From assembly GCA_039714395.1 (NCBI GenBank), contig JBDLJH010000030.1, positions 1-23,948 of the forward strand: a stretch of DNA of 23,948 bases. Direction: 5' to 3'. This document shows, in pieces, positions 1 through 7,643 of this stretch (position 1 is the stretch's first letter; each line of letters starts with the position of its first letter). This DNA comes from JAPHSX01 sp039714395 (GTDB lineage: Bacteria; Pseudomonadota; Gammaproteobacteria; Thiohalomonadales; Thiohalomonadaceae). The position numbers and the translations under genes are program-made. The notes below the pieces were generated by a model. It was given only the letters and a program-made list of their open reading frames with translations. It ran no database searches and had not been told where the DNA came from.

Positions 1-21
1 TGATAGCCTCTCAAGCTATCA
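1..21. repeat. Hairpin repeat, left copy
   Basis: Arms TGATAGC and GCTATCA are separated by 7 nt. A closely related 21-nt hairpin lies at 14429-14449 in the same orientation and differs only in the first three loop-side positions. The two copies bracket the whole metal-resistance block. The feature touches the window edge, so it may extend further left. Confidence 0.5.
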
Positions 22-267
22 TTCAACTTAAGATGAAGATACGTCTTAGGGAATTACTTCCGTTTAGCGACTACAGCTTGGCTTGTCAATATTCTTCTAT
101 AGGCTAATAAGCGGTCATTAGTTCGCCGCATATGATGATGTTTTCAGCATCTATATTAGTTATCAATCCACACTGGGAACTTATTTCATAATATCTATGT
201 CTCTATATAGTGCCATTTAAATAGCCGTAACAACCTAGACTCCACCACATTTTGCAGGGGAATTAAG
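1..267. other. AT-rich leader region before the first gene, with one hairpin
   Basis: No gene is seen in this stretch. Bases 1-21 form a hairpin with 7-bp arms (TGATAGC / GCTATCA) that recurs in nearly the same form at 14429-14449. The rest is AT-rich and probably holds the promoter of the plus-strand cluster starting at 268. I could not identify a convincing -35/-10 pair or a CueR- or CopR-type operator. Confidence 0.5.
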
Positions 268-618
268 TTGCACAAGGCAGTTCTCTCATCATTGTTAGTA
301 GTATTTCTGCTGGCAACATTGCCACAGGCACGTGCTGTTTATGACAAAGCCACCATGGCAGATGAAAGCGTACTCACCTCACATAGCGATAGCGTGTGTA
401 TACAAAGCCTGAAAAATAACGTTATGCATCATACGGATGAATGCAACGCCCCTACCTGTATCTCCTGTACTATTTGCGGTTGCCATGCTTCACCCTTCAT
501 GCAACAAGGTTACTTTTCAGTAACGCCACTTACCAAAAAACCTCACCTTAACTTCCTCCCAGCCCCTCCACATCGCGGGGTTACCACACTGCCATATCGT
601 CCCCCACGTTTCTCCTAA
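268..618 (+). CDS. Small secreted Cys-rich protein, CopL-like in layout
   Basis: This is a 116-aa protein with an N-terminal signal peptide (hydrophobic residues 5-18, cleavage probably after ARA at 23). It carries a Cys cluster at residues 44, 59, 64, 67, 70 and 72 with several His, and ends in YRPPRFS. I chose the TTG start at 268 because AGGGGAA lies 7 nt upstream and the signal peptide begins exactly there. The layout (signal, Cys/His cluster, C-terminal PPR tail) is shared with the small protein at 10452-10829, which lies next to the copper oxidase genes. CopL-type metal-binding regulatory proteins have this general plan. A periplasmic copper-binding or copper-responsive role is inferred from that resemblance and from the neighbours; it is not directly shown. 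Confidence 0.65.
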   Translation: MHKAVLSSLLVVFLLATLPQARAVYDKATMADESVLTSHSDSVCIQSLKNNVMHHTDECNAPTCISCTICGCHASPFMQQGYFSVTPLTKKPHLNFLPAPPHRGVTTLPYRPPRFS

Positions 619-722
619 CTCTATGTCTGTAACGGGTAAGTCGCCCTAATTCATGCTGTCGGTTGTTGTAACTGCGGCTGATTCAGCGCGAGTTCTGTTA
701 GAAGTAATGTGGAGGGTTCGTC

Positions 723-1106
723 ATGAAACCTGCTCCTCTATCCCGTGATGAGGTGTCTGCAGTCAGACGCGCCGTCAACCTTGAGCGGCATAAGTCAATT
801 CCCGAGAAGATGGTGGTCCAGATCTCTGCCATTCCCGGTGTGCTCGCTGTGAGACAGGAGCAGCACAAATCACGCCTTTGGGTGACATACGATGTCCGTC
901 ATCTCAACTATCTGCAGCTATGCCTGTCGATCCACGACGCAGAAGGTGTTCTCGCTTCGGGATTCTGGCGTCGGTGGCAACGTAACTGGTACAGCTTTCA
1001 GGATCAAAATCTGCGTGACAACTTCAACCATCAACCAACCTGCTGCAGTCGGGCGCCGACGGGCTCCTCATCAATAAGTAGGGGAAAAAAGCATGAGAAA
1101 CATTAA
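723..1106 (+). CDS. Hypothetical protein with a heavy-metal-associated-like fold but no CxxC
   Basis: This is a 127-aa soluble protein with GGAGGG about 6 nt before the ATG. Residues about 30-75 have the beta-alpha-beta pattern of HMA/ferredoxin-like metal-binding domains (VVQISAIPGVLAVR followed by RLWVTYDV), but the usual CxxC metal loop is missing. The C-terminal part is basic and aromatic (FWRRWQRNWYSF) and ends with a Cys pair (TCCSRAP) near residue 108, which could be the actual metal or thiol site. The 3' end overlaps the following cytochrome gene by 14 nt, which implies co-translation. I do not recognise a named family, and the function is unknown beyond an inferred metal link. Confidence 0.6.
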   Translation: MKPAPLSRDEVSAVRRAVNLERHKSIPEKMVVQISAIPGVLAVRQEQHKSRLWVTYDVRHLNYLQLCLSIHDAEGVLASGFWRRWQRNWYSFQDQNLRDNFNHQPTCCSRAPTGSSSISRGKKHEKH

Positions 1107-1461
1107 AACCTTTACGGTAATGACACTCATTTTATTGCCCTTCCTTGCTTTTCAAGCAAAGTCTGAGCTGGCTGCGAGTGGGGAATATCTCTATCTACAA
1201 AACTGCATGGTCTGCCACGGTAGTGACGGTAGTGGTGCGATGCCCGGCGTTCCTGACTTGACTGAACAACAGTCGGTATTCCAGCAAGGCGATAAACAGC
1301 TAGTCAAACAACTTAAGAAAGGGTTACAGCGCCCGGTCTCACCGATGCTCATGCCTCCCCCGCAGCTCAGTGATAAGGCGCTTCTTAATACGATTCGCTA
1401 TATGAGACAGCTTATCGGCAGCGAACTCCCAGACAATCCAATTGAGGATAAAACACCATGA
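1093..1461 (+). CDS. Periplasmic monohaem cytochrome c
   Basis: This is a 122-aa protein with a signal peptide (residues 1-24, ending QAKS). It has one haem-attachment motif, CMVCH at residues 38-42, followed by the GSDGSGAMPGVPDL loop typical of small class I cytochromes c. The MLMPPPQLSD segment near residue 90 is the likely Met axial-ligand region. It should carry electrons in the periplasm. The gene overlaps the previous gene by 14 nt. Its stop overlaps the ATG of the downstream beta-propeller gene (ATGA), so the two are probably translationally coupled and may act together as an electron-transfer pair. The specific donor and acceptor cannot be read from the sequence. Confidence 0.85.
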   Translation: MRNIKTFTVMTLILLPFLAFQAKSELAASGEYLYLQNCMVCHGSDGSGAMPGVPDLTEQQSVFQQGDKQLVKQLKKGLQRPVSPMLMPPPQLSDKALLNTIRYMRQLIGSELPDNPIEDKTP

Positions 1462-2450
1462 ACAGAAAACACTATATTTCATCCATGTTGCTAATATTGG
1501 CAACGATCGGGCTATCAGCGCAGGCAGCACCAACCGTCTATATTCCACTTGGCTCTGGCAATCAGGTCATCGCTGTGGATGCGGCGACCGATACTATTAC
1601 GGACACCTACCCAGGAGTCATCAACTCCCACGGCCTGGTGGCCACGCCGGATGGAGAATACCTGATCGCTGGCAGTCTGGCGGAACGAGCACTTACCACC
1701 GGTGAGCCGCAGGATGCAGCGAACAGCAAACTTTACCTGGTACACCCCGATCACGGCCATGTCATGAGTGAGGTGCAGGTCAGTGGCTGGACCCATCACC
1801 AGGCCATTACGCCCGATGGACGCTATGTTATCTCCACCCACCCCACCCGCGGTTCAGTCAGCGTGGTCGATCTGCAGAGCAACCAGGTAATCAAGACCAT
1901 TGCCACGGGCCCGAGCCCAAACTATACCGTTGTGACAACAGATGGGAAGCGGGCTTATGTGAGCAACAGCGGCAACGGGACGATTAGCGAAATTGAGCTG
2001 AAATCATGGAATGTCACCCGCACGTTGGATGCTGGCCCGGCCCCTGAACACCTGGTGATGGGAACTAAGGAGAAACGGCTCTATGTCACTAACCCGCGCG
2101 CAGGGACGGTCTCTGTGGTGGATATTTCAAGCGGTAAAGTCATACAGCGCTATCCAGTGGGGCGAAGTGTTCACGGACTCGATCTTGGGGATGATGGCTA
2201 CACCCTCTTCGCCAGCAGTAAGAAGGACGACAAGTTGGTTGCTGTGGATACACGTAACGGCACATCAAGAAGTATCACCCTCTCTCCTGCGCCCTACCAC
2301 CTTAATACCATACGAGGCACCGGCAAGGTCTATGTGTCGAGTCGGAAACAGCCTACGCTATGGGTAATTGATCAAAAGCAGTTCAAGTTGGTGGGTGAAA
2401 TCCCCCTACCTGCAGGCGAAGGCCACCAGATGGCTATCGTTAACAACTAA
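1458..2450 (+). CDS. Secreted YVTN-type beta-propeller protein
   Basis: This is a 330-aa protein with a signal peptide (residues about 1-23, ending AQA). The body is a series of about 40-residue blades with motifs such as TPDGEYLIAG, TTDGKRAYVSNSGNGTISEIE, KRLYVTNPRAGTVSVVDISSGKVI and DDGYTLFASSKKDDKLVAVD. These are the YVTN / cytochrome d1-like propeller repeats. No CxxCH is present, so it is not itself a cytochrome. It starts within the stop of the cytochrome c gene (4-nt ATGA overlap), which supports a joint redox or binding role in the periplasm. Related propellers are often annotated only by the repeat, and the ligand or partner is unknown here. Confidence 0.85.
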   Translation: MNRKHYISSMLLILATIGLSAQAAPTVYIPLGSGNQVIAVDAATDTITDTYPGVINSHGLVATPDGEYLIAGSLAERALTTGEPQDAANSKLYLVHPDHGHVMSEVQVSGWTHHQAITPDGRYVISTHPTRGSVSVVDLQSNQVIKTIATGPSPNYTVVTTDGKRAYVSNSGNGTISEIELKSWNVTRTLDAGPAPEHLVMGTKEKRLYVTNPRAGTVSVVDISSGKVIQRYPVGRSVHGLDLGDDGYTLFASSKKDDKLVAVDTRNGTSRSITLSPAPYHLNTIRGTGKVYVSSRKQPTLWVIDQKQFKLVGEIPLPAGEGHQMAIVNN

Positions 2451-2465
2451 CCAGGAGGCATAAAG

Positions 2466-2684
2466 ATGTTTGAGCACGGATATGGGATGGGTTTTGGTGG
2501 AGGCTTTATGTGGCTATTTTGGATAATCCTCATCGTTGTTATCGTTATTCTTGTAAGGAGTGCCTCTGGTAGCTCCGGTGAGAAGCGGGTGCGCACGGCG
2601 CTGGAAATTCTGGAAGAGCGTTATGCTCGCGGCGAGATCGAGAAAGAGGAGTTTGAACAAAAGCGACGTGATCTCATACATTGA
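2466..2684 (+). CDS. Small SHOCT-domain membrane protein
   Basis: This is a 72-aa protein with a strong AGGAGG site 7 nt before the ATG. The N-terminus is Gly/Met-rich, followed by one transmembrane helix (about residues 16-30, WLFWIILIVVIVILV). The C-terminal SHOCT motif is ALEILEERYARGEIEKEEF followed by EQKRRDL. SHOCT segments are short helical pieces found at the C-terminus of many small membrane proteins and are thought to mediate oligomerisation. It lies 15 nt after the propeller gene and 3 nt before the TVP38 gene, so it belongs to the same operon. Small SHOCT proteins are common next to copper-export genes. The precise role is unknown. Confidence 0.85.
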   Translation: MFEHGYGMGFGGGFMWLFWIILIVVIVILVRSASGSSGEKRVRTALEILEERYARGEIEKEEFEQKRRDLIH

Positions 2685-2687
2685 CCG

Positions 2688-3398
2688 ATGAGAATCGACT
2701 CTCGACAGCGCTGGGGACGGCCACTGCTTTACCTGGCACTCGTCCTTGCACTGTTAAGCGCTCTCTACTGGCTACTGGTCGTGACCGGTGGTCTGGCACT
2801 TCTCAGGGATGAGGCACGCCTTGGTGAGGTCATCATCAAGTTTGGTGCGTGGGGGCCTCTTATATTAATCACCGCCATGGCGCTCGCCATCGTCATTAAC
2901 CCCGTTCCCAGTGCACCGATTGCACTAGCAGCTGGGGCACTTTATGGGCATACCTGGGGGACGGTGTACGTGGTAATTGGTGCCGAGATAGGGGCACTGG
3001 TAGCCTTCGCACTGGCACGGGTACTGGGGTATAAGGTGCTGTCGCGCCTGCTCGGTGTGCACATGACTAAGGGGTGGCTCGGATCACAAAATGCATTAAT
3101 GGGCATGGTGTTCGTCTCACGACTGCTACCCTTTGTCTCATTTGACCTGGTGAGTTATGCCGCTGGCCTAACCCGCCTCAAGCCGTGGCGTTTTGCCATC
3201 GCCACATTGGCTGGGATCATTCCTGCCAGCTTTCTACTGGCCCACCTTGGTGGCGAACTTACTACGGAAACGCCGTCGCAAACAATGACGACCATCCTCC
3301 TGTTGGGCGCTCTAACCTTGCTCCCTTTTCTTTTTGGCTTGCTGCGTAGCGCCAATCACAAACATCCATTCGTATCGGATGAAGACGACCCGCCATAG
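2688..3398 (+). CDS. TVP38/TMEM64 (DedA-superfamily, VTT domain) membrane protein
   Basis: This is a 236-aa polytopic inner-membrane protein with about 5-6 hydrophobic segments. The conserved VTT-domain core is visible: INPVPSAPIALAAGALYG near residues 68-85, then GAEIGALVAFALARVLG and SRLLPFVSFDLVSYAAGLT, with GxxxG-type packing and the family Arg. Members of this superfamily are linked to lipid scrambling or undecaprenyl/phospholipid transport, and homologues are often found beside heavy-metal genes. The ATG lies 3 nt after the SHOCT stop without a clear Shine-Dalgarno, so expression is probably by coupling. It ends 10 nt from the convergent ATPase gene, and no terminator hairpin is visible between them. 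Confidence 0.85.
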   Translation: MRIDSRQRWGRPLLYLALVLALLSALYWLLVVTGGLALLRDEARLGEVIIKFGAWGPLILITAMALAIVINPVPSAPIALAAGALYGHTWGTVYVVIGAEIGALVAFALARVLGYKVLSRLLGVHMTKGWLGSQNALMGMVFVSRLLPFVSFDLVSYAAGLTRLKPWRFAIATLAGIIPASFLLAHLGGELTTETPSQTMTTILLLGALTLLPFLFGLLRSANHKHPFVSDEDDPP

Positions 3399-3408
3399 TA
3401 CAGTGGAT

Positions 3409-5844
3409 TTATAGCCTGATTCTTCGCAATCGTAAGGCATTAGTGATGACGGAGACCGAACTGAAGCTCATCGCCGCGGCAGCGATCATCGGCGAGAGCA
3501 GCAGACCAAAGAAGGGATAGAGGACACCCGCGGCCACCGGCACCCCCAGCGAGTTATAGATGAAGGCAAAGAACAGGTTCTGCCTGATGTTGCGCATGGT
3601 TGAACGGCTAAGGCGACGTGCTCGTGCGATACCGCGTAGGTCACCTTTCACCAGGGTCACACCGGCACTCTCCATGGCCACATCGGTGCCAGTGCCCATG
3701 GCAATGCCAACATGGGCTTGCGCCAGGGCGGGCGCATCATTAATACCATCGCCTGCCATTGCCACCACGCGCCCTTCGGCCTGAAGCTGTTTGACGACAT
3801 TGGCCTTCTGTTCAGGCAGTACCTCTGCCTGTACCTGGTCGATACCCAGGCGCTGCGCCACTGCCTGTGCAGTGGTCTCATTATCACCGGTCAGCATAAC
3901 CACCGCGACACCTTCCTGATGCAATACACTTAATGCCTCTGCCGTGGTCTCTTTAACCGGGTCAGCCACACCGATAAGCCCGGCGCCTATGCCATTAATC
4001 GCAAGCAACATGACGGTCTGTCCCTCTGCCCGCAACGCTCTGGCCTGACTTTCCATCGTTTCGCAGTCTATTCCCTGTTCCTTTAACAGTTTGCTATTGC
4101 CAAGGGCGATGCGCTTCCCATCAACATGGCCGAACACCCCGCGTCCGGTCTTAGAGGTAAACCCCTCCACCGCCAGCAATGCTATTGAACGCTCTTCTGC
4201 CCCGAGCACAATCGCCTCCGCCAGTGGATGCTCGCTCGCCCGTTCAAGACTGGCAGCCATGCGCAATACCGTCTGCTCATCGAAATCACCCTGGGGTAGT
4301 ATCGAAACCACCTTCGGTCTCCCCTCGGTTAAGGTGCCGGTTTTATCCACGACAAGAGTGTCTACACGCTCCATCACCTCCAGCGCCTCGGCATTTTTGA
4401 TCAACACTCCCATTGTCGCGCCGCGTCCTGTTCCCATCATGATTGATACCGGCGTTGCCAAGCCCAAGGCACAGGGACAAGCGATAATAAGGACAGCAAC
4501 GGCGTTGATCATGGCGAAGGCCAATCGAGGCTCGGGGCCCCACACTCCCCAGACAACGAAGGTAATGAGGGCAATCACCACTACCGCCGGCACAAAGTAG
4601 GCGGCTACAACATCGACCAGCTTCTGTATTGGTGCACGCGAGCGCTGTGCCTCTGCCACCATATTAACGATTTGCGACAGTAGTGTGTCACTACCCACCT
4701 TCTGCGCACGCATTAGCAGTGTGCCGGTGCCATTCACCGTGGCCCCAATCAGGGAGTCGCCCGTCTGTTTAGATACAGGAATCGGTTCACCAGTCACCAT
4801 CGACTCATCGACGGCGCTGCTTCCCCCCATGGCAACACCATCGACGGGGACCTTCTCACCCGGACGCACACGTAGTGTGTCCCCAGGTTGAATCGACGCC
4901 AGTGGCACATCCTCTTCACTGCCATCACCACGTACAATACGAGCACTCTTGGGCGCCATTCCCAATAGCAGCTTGATCGCCGCATTGGTGCGAGAGCGTG
5001 CCCGTAACTCCAGCACCTGACCCAACAATACCAGTGCGGTAATAACGGCGGCGGCCTCAAAATAGACGGCGACCGTACCATCACTATGATGCATTGATGG
5101 CGGGAAGATGCCAGGGAAGAGCAAGGCGATGACGCTGTAGCTCCACGCCACTGAAACACCCAGACCGATCAGGGTAAACATATTCAGATTCCACGTCTGG
5201 ACAGAGCGCCAGCCACGTACAAAGAAGGGCCATCCACCCCACAGTACCACGGGGGTAGCTAAGAAGAATTCTACCCACTGTACCGATCGCATTGACCAGC
5301 TTTGCGGTAATAGTTCTGGTGTCAGATCGGCTAACATCGCCAGAATAAACACCGGTAGCGCCAGGATGGCGCTCAACCAGAAGCGGCGATTCATATCCTG
5401 CAGCTCACTGTCCTCTTCGGTACCGTTACTTGTAGGCAGTGGTTCCAGTGACATACCGCATATGGGACAGTTACTCGGTTCATCCCGAATGATTTGCGGA
5501 TGCATGGGACAACTGTACTGAAGATTCACCTGTGAGGTGGGCACATTCACCAAGGGCTCCAGCGCCATACCACACCGTGGACAGCTTCCTGGGCCATCCT
5601 GCCTTATCTCTGGGTGCATGGGGCAGGTAAAGACAACAGCGCTATGTGGTTGAGGCCTTGCCGTTGATGAATCATCAACATCAACTTTCTCAACACCCTG
5701 TTGTTGTGTCAGATACTCTTCAGGGTGCGTCACAAATTTGTCATGGCAACCCTGACTGCAAAACAGGTATTCAACATCCTCATGATGATGACGATACTTG
5801 CTGTCATCCCCGACAACCATTCCACAAACTGGATCATTTGGCAT
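3409..5844 (-). CDS. copA: Cu(I)-exporting P1B-type ATPase with YHS and two heavy-metal-binding N-terminal modules
   Basis: This 811-aa inner-membrane pump should move Cu(I) (or Ag(I)) from cytoplasm to periplasm. The N-terminus has a YHS-like module (DPVCGM, FCSQGC, residues 1-45). Two zinc-ribbon-like heavy-metal-binding modules follow, CPMHPEI...CPRCGM and CPMHPQI...CPICGM, in place of the usual CxxC HMA domains. The catalytic core has TGEP, the CPC ion site (456-458), DKTGTLT with phospho-acceptor D500, SEHPLAEA, LTGDN and GDGINDAPAL. The last helices carry YN and MSFSS, the P1B-1 Cu(I) signature. I chose the ATG at 5844 because GGAGGT lies 7 nt upstream; the in-frame GTG at 5853 overlaps that site. 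It is the last gene of the minus-strand copper cluster, 103 nt after the DUF2231 gene. Confidence 0.95.
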   Translation of the reverse strand: MPNDPVCGMVVGDDSKYRHHHEDVEYLFCSQGCHDKFVTHPEEYLTQQQGVEKVDVDDSSTARPQPHSAVVFTCPMHPEIRQDGPGSCPRCGMALEPLVNVPTSQVNLQYSCPMHPQIIRDEPSNCPICGMSLEPLPTSNGTEEDSELQDMNRRFWLSAILALPVFILAMLADLTPELLPQSWSMRSVQWVEFFLATPVVLWGGWPFFVRGWRSVQTWNLNMFTLIGLGVSVAWSYSVIALLFPGIFPPSMHHSDGTVAVYFEAAAVITALVLLGQVLELRARSRTNAAIKLLLGMAPKSARIVRGDGSEEDVPLASIQPGDTLRVRPGEKVPVDGVAMGGSSAVDESMVTGEPIPVSKQTGDSLIGATVNGTGTLLMRAQKVGSDTLLSQIVNMVAEAQRSRAPIQKLVDVVAAYFVPAVVVIALITFVVWGVWGPEPRLAFAMINAVAVLIIACPCALGLATPVSIMMGTGRGATMGVLIKNAEALEVMERVDTLVVDKTGTLTEGRPKVVSILPQGDFDEQTVLRMAASLERASEHPLAEAIVLGAEERSIALLAVEGFTSKTGRGVFGHVDGKRIALGNSKLLKEQGIDCETMESQARALRAEGQTVMLLAINGIGAGLIGVADPVKETTAEALSVLHQEGVAVVMLTGDNETTAQAVAQRLGIDQVQAEVLPEQKANVVKQLQAEGRVVAMAGDGINDAPALAQAHVGIAMGTGTDVAMESAGVTLVKGDLRGIARARRLSRSTMRNIRQNLFFAFIYNSLGVPVAAGVLYPFFGLLLSPMIAAAAMSFSSVSVITNALRLRRIRL

Positions 5845-5947
5845 GACCAGCACCTCCAGATTGTTGCGTATAAGGCATGACGGGGATTTCGCGAGATGCG
5901 TTAATCACCGCCTATTTATATAGACCACAGAAAAGTTCATATTGCTC

Positions 5948-6565
5948 CTAGTGTGGGTGTGGTGTACTGCCATCATGATGATGGTCATTCGTGATGCTAT
6001 TGTCGCCCATAGGGTTAGGTTCCACTGCACTATCTTCGTGGCCATGTTTGCTTTCATCCATCACCTCGTCATGACCATGCCCATCAGACTCTGCCATGTG
6101 TTCATGTTGCCCTGTATTTGGCAGAGACATCACTCCCAAACCATAGCGGTATACCACCTCACCGCCTCGCCATGCAGTAGACCCCAGTGATGCCATGGCG
6201 ACCACTAACAAGAGAAGAAGTAATGGCGAGGCCTCTTTTTCTGCCCTGTGCCGGAGAATTGACCAGACAGTTGCAATCAAAAATAGACTTGCTGTCACAA
6301 GTGCCCAGTTTCGATGATCAGTCATCGCCAGATGTGAAGGCTCATCATGTACCACGGTGTTGTAGGCGTACCAACCCGTTAGTACGGTTATTACTGTAAT
6401 GGCCATGCCCAACCAGAGATTCCAACGTGCCACCGTCCGCCACTGCTCTTTGAGTTTTCCATCGGGTATTAGCAGACTCAACACATAGAGTCCGGTGGAC
6501 ACACTAAACAGCGCCACAGTGAAATGCACAAAGATGGGATGCCAGTTGGGTATGATCTCAATCAT
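5948..6565 (-). CDS. DUF2231 membrane protein with His-rich tail
   Basis: This is a 205-aa protein starting MIEIIPNWHPIFVHFTVALF, which carries the HPxxVHF motif of the DUF2231 family. About four transmembrane helices follow (residues about 12-34, 50-68, 85-103 and 112-130). The last 50 or so residues form a hydrophilic, His/Asp-rich tail (HGHDE, KHGHED, DHHHDG, PHPH), which looks like a metal-binding extension. The ATG at 6565 sits 2 nt after the stop of the cytochrome c gene, with AGGGTGG as ribosome-binding site. An upstream in-frame start would run into that gene and is less likely. A role in membrane redox or metal handling with the adjacent cytochrome is inferred from the pairing. Confidence 0.85.
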   Translation of the reverse strand: MIEIIPNWHPIFVHFTVALFSVSTGLYVLSLLIPDGKLKEQWRTVARWNLWLGMAITVITVLTGWYAYNTVVHDEPSHLAMTDHRNWALVTASLFLIATVWSILRHRAEKEASPLLLLLLVVAMASLGSTAWRGGEVVYRYGLGVMSLPNTGQHEHMAESDGHGHDEVMDESKHGHEDSAVEPNPMGDNSITNDHHHDGSTPHPH

Positions 6566-6567
6566 GA

Positions 6568-7035
6568 TCAACCACCCTTCTTCTTTTCGTTCATCTGATA
6601 CCAGGCCTCGTACACCGGCTGCGGCCACTTGGACTTAAACCAGGCAATGGTGTCTTCAATCTGCTGATCACTTAACTTATCACCCCAGGCTGGCATTTTT
6701 CCCTGCCCACCAGGACTGCCGTTTTTGATTACGTGGTGCAACATCTTTTGCGGGTGATGCCACGCATGGCCGGTACCATTTAAAGGTGGTGCAGGAAAGA
6801 GCCCCTCCGCATCACGCTGACGCCAGTTAGGATCGCCCTGTCCATTTGCGCCATGACACTCGGCACAATTTTTCTGATACAGGTTCCCGCCTCGCGAGAC
6901 CTGTGCAAAGTCGGTGTTTCGCTCAGTCGCTACCGTCGCTGGTTCCTGTGGTTGGGCAGAGGCCGTCCCTCCCCCGTTTTCTCCGCATGCCACCAGTAAC
7001 ACACTGCTAAATCCTATCAGTAGATACTTAATCAT
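6568..7035 (-). CDS. Lipoprotein cytochrome c (monohaem)
   Basis: This is a 155-aa protein. The start MIKYLLIGFSSVLLVAC gives a proper lipoprotein signal with lipobox LVAC and lipidated Cys17. GGAG lies 6 nt before this ATG (7035), whereas upstream in-frame Met codons would spoil the signal. A flexible Gly/Ala/Gln/Pro linker (about residues 18-38) leads to a cytochrome c domain with CAECH at residues 57-61, GANGQGDPNWRQRDAEGLFPAPPLNG, and KMPAWGDKLSDQQIEDTIAWFKSKWP with the Met ligand. This is the usual shape of a membrane-anchored periplasmic c-type cytochrome. It overlaps nothing and is followed after 2 nt by the DUF2231 membrane gene, so the two were probably translated together as a small electron-transfer unit in the copper cluster. 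Confidence 0.9.
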   Translation of the reverse strand: MIKYLLIGFSSVLLVACGENGGGTASAQPQEPATVATERNTDFAQVSRGGNLYQKNCAECHGANGQGDPNWRQRDAEGLFPAPPLNGTGHAWHHPQKMLHHVIKNGSPGGQGKMPAWGDKLSDQQIEDTIAWFKSKWPQPVYEAWYQMNEKKKGG

Positions 7036-7066
7036 AAAAAACTCCATCATTATCAGTGTAATCCAC

Positions 7067-7088
7067 TGTTGCACCACCCTGTGCAACA
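7067..7088. repeat. Inverted repeat between the Met-rich gene and the cytochrome gene
   Basis: Perfect 8-bp arms TGTTGCAC and GTGCAACA flank a 6-nt loop. On the plus strand the stem is followed by TGAATTTTTA; on the minus (operon) strand no U-tract follows the stem. It may be an mRNA structure in the leader of the cytochrome c gene rather than a terminator of the operon. Confidence 0.45.
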
Positions 7089-7109
7089 TGAATTTTTATA
7101 AAAAAGCGA

Positions 7110-7538
7110 TTAACGACCACCACCGTATCGCGGACCGTGCATCATGCCGGGCCCCCAGTAAGGGCGTTGATTGTCATTGTCATCCTCGCTACCTGGCACT
7201 TGGCCATAACCCGGGCCATACATCATCCCTGGCCCCCTGCCATAGGGGTGCATCATCCCGGGGCCCATGCCATAACCGGGGCCATATCCCGGACCATGCA
7301 TCATCCCCGGTCCCATGCCGTAACCCGGTCCATAGCCAGGCCCATGCATCATGCCAGGGCCCATGCCGTAACCCGGCCCATATCCAGGCCCGTACATCAT
7401 GCCAGGCCCCCAGCCGTAGTAGCCTCCAGGCTGTGGGGTTGTAGCATTCTCATCACTCCCCTGCTCATCTGCCATTAAAGCGGGGCTGGCAAGTGCCAGA
7501 GCGATTGCTGCAATCATCGATTTGCGTTCACTTTTCAT
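7110..7538 (-). CDS. Secreted Met/Gly/Pro-rich 16-residue repeat protein, probable metal binder
   Basis: This is a 142-aa protein with a signal peptide (MKSERKSMIAAIALALASPALMA). I chose the ATG at 7538 because GAGGAG precedes it at a good distance and the signal begins there. After a short acidic linker, nearly the whole mature protein consists of GPGYGPGYGMGPGMMH-type units. Three consecutive units are spaced exactly 48 bp apart (the same bases recur at 7266, 7314 and 7362), followed by degenerate copies. Met-Met-His clusters with Tyr and Gly suggest a flexible periplasmic Cu(I) chelator, similar in principle to the Met-rich tracts in CopA and CopB. No named family is recognised. Its place between copB and a cytochrome lipoprotein supports a copper role, which is inferred. 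Confidence 0.75.
   Translation of the reverse strand: MKSERKSMIAAIALALASPALMADEQGSDENATTPQPGGYYGWGPGMMYGPGYGPGYGMGPGMMHGPGYGPGYGMGPGMMHGPGYGPGYGMGPGMMHPYGRGPGMMYGPGYGQVPGSEDDNDNQRPYWGPGMMHGPRYGGGR
7240..7405. repeat. In-frame 48-bp tandem repeat
   Basis: Three near-identical 48-bp units plus partial ones encode a 16-residue Met/Gly/Tyr/Pro-rich motif. Because the period is a multiple of three, copy-number change would alter protein length without shifting the frame. Confidence 0.8.
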
Positions 7539-7604
7539 GAGCGTTACTCCTCTTCGTAAGGAAACGTCAGATGATGGATTATCCATCCCCATCGTGACTT
7601 GATG

Positions 7605-7635
7605 GTGTCACCGCATGTGTGACATGCAGTGACAC
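7605..7635 (-). promoter_or_regulatory. Strong stem-loop between copB and the Met-rich gene
   Basis: The arms GTGTCAC and GTGACAC enclose an inner stem GCATGT/ACATGC around a 3-nt loop. The single non-Watson-Crick position is U-G in the minus-strand transcript but C-A on the plus strand, so the RNA read by the operon forms an unbroken 14-pair stem. No U-run follows. It could set differential mRNA stability or processing 3' of copB. Confidence 0.5.
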
Positions 7636-7643
7636 GGTTGCCA

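Noticed and set aside
4091..4600. 169-codon plus-strand ORF inside the Cu ATPase
   Set aside because: The opposite strand encodes the conserved ATPase core (CPC, DKTGTLT); this frame has no recognisable domain.
6914..7478. His-rich plus-strand ORFs opposite the Met-rich gene
   Set aside because: They are antisense readings of the 48-bp repeat. They lack ribosome-binding sites, while the minus-strand gene has a signal peptide and Shine-Dalgarno.
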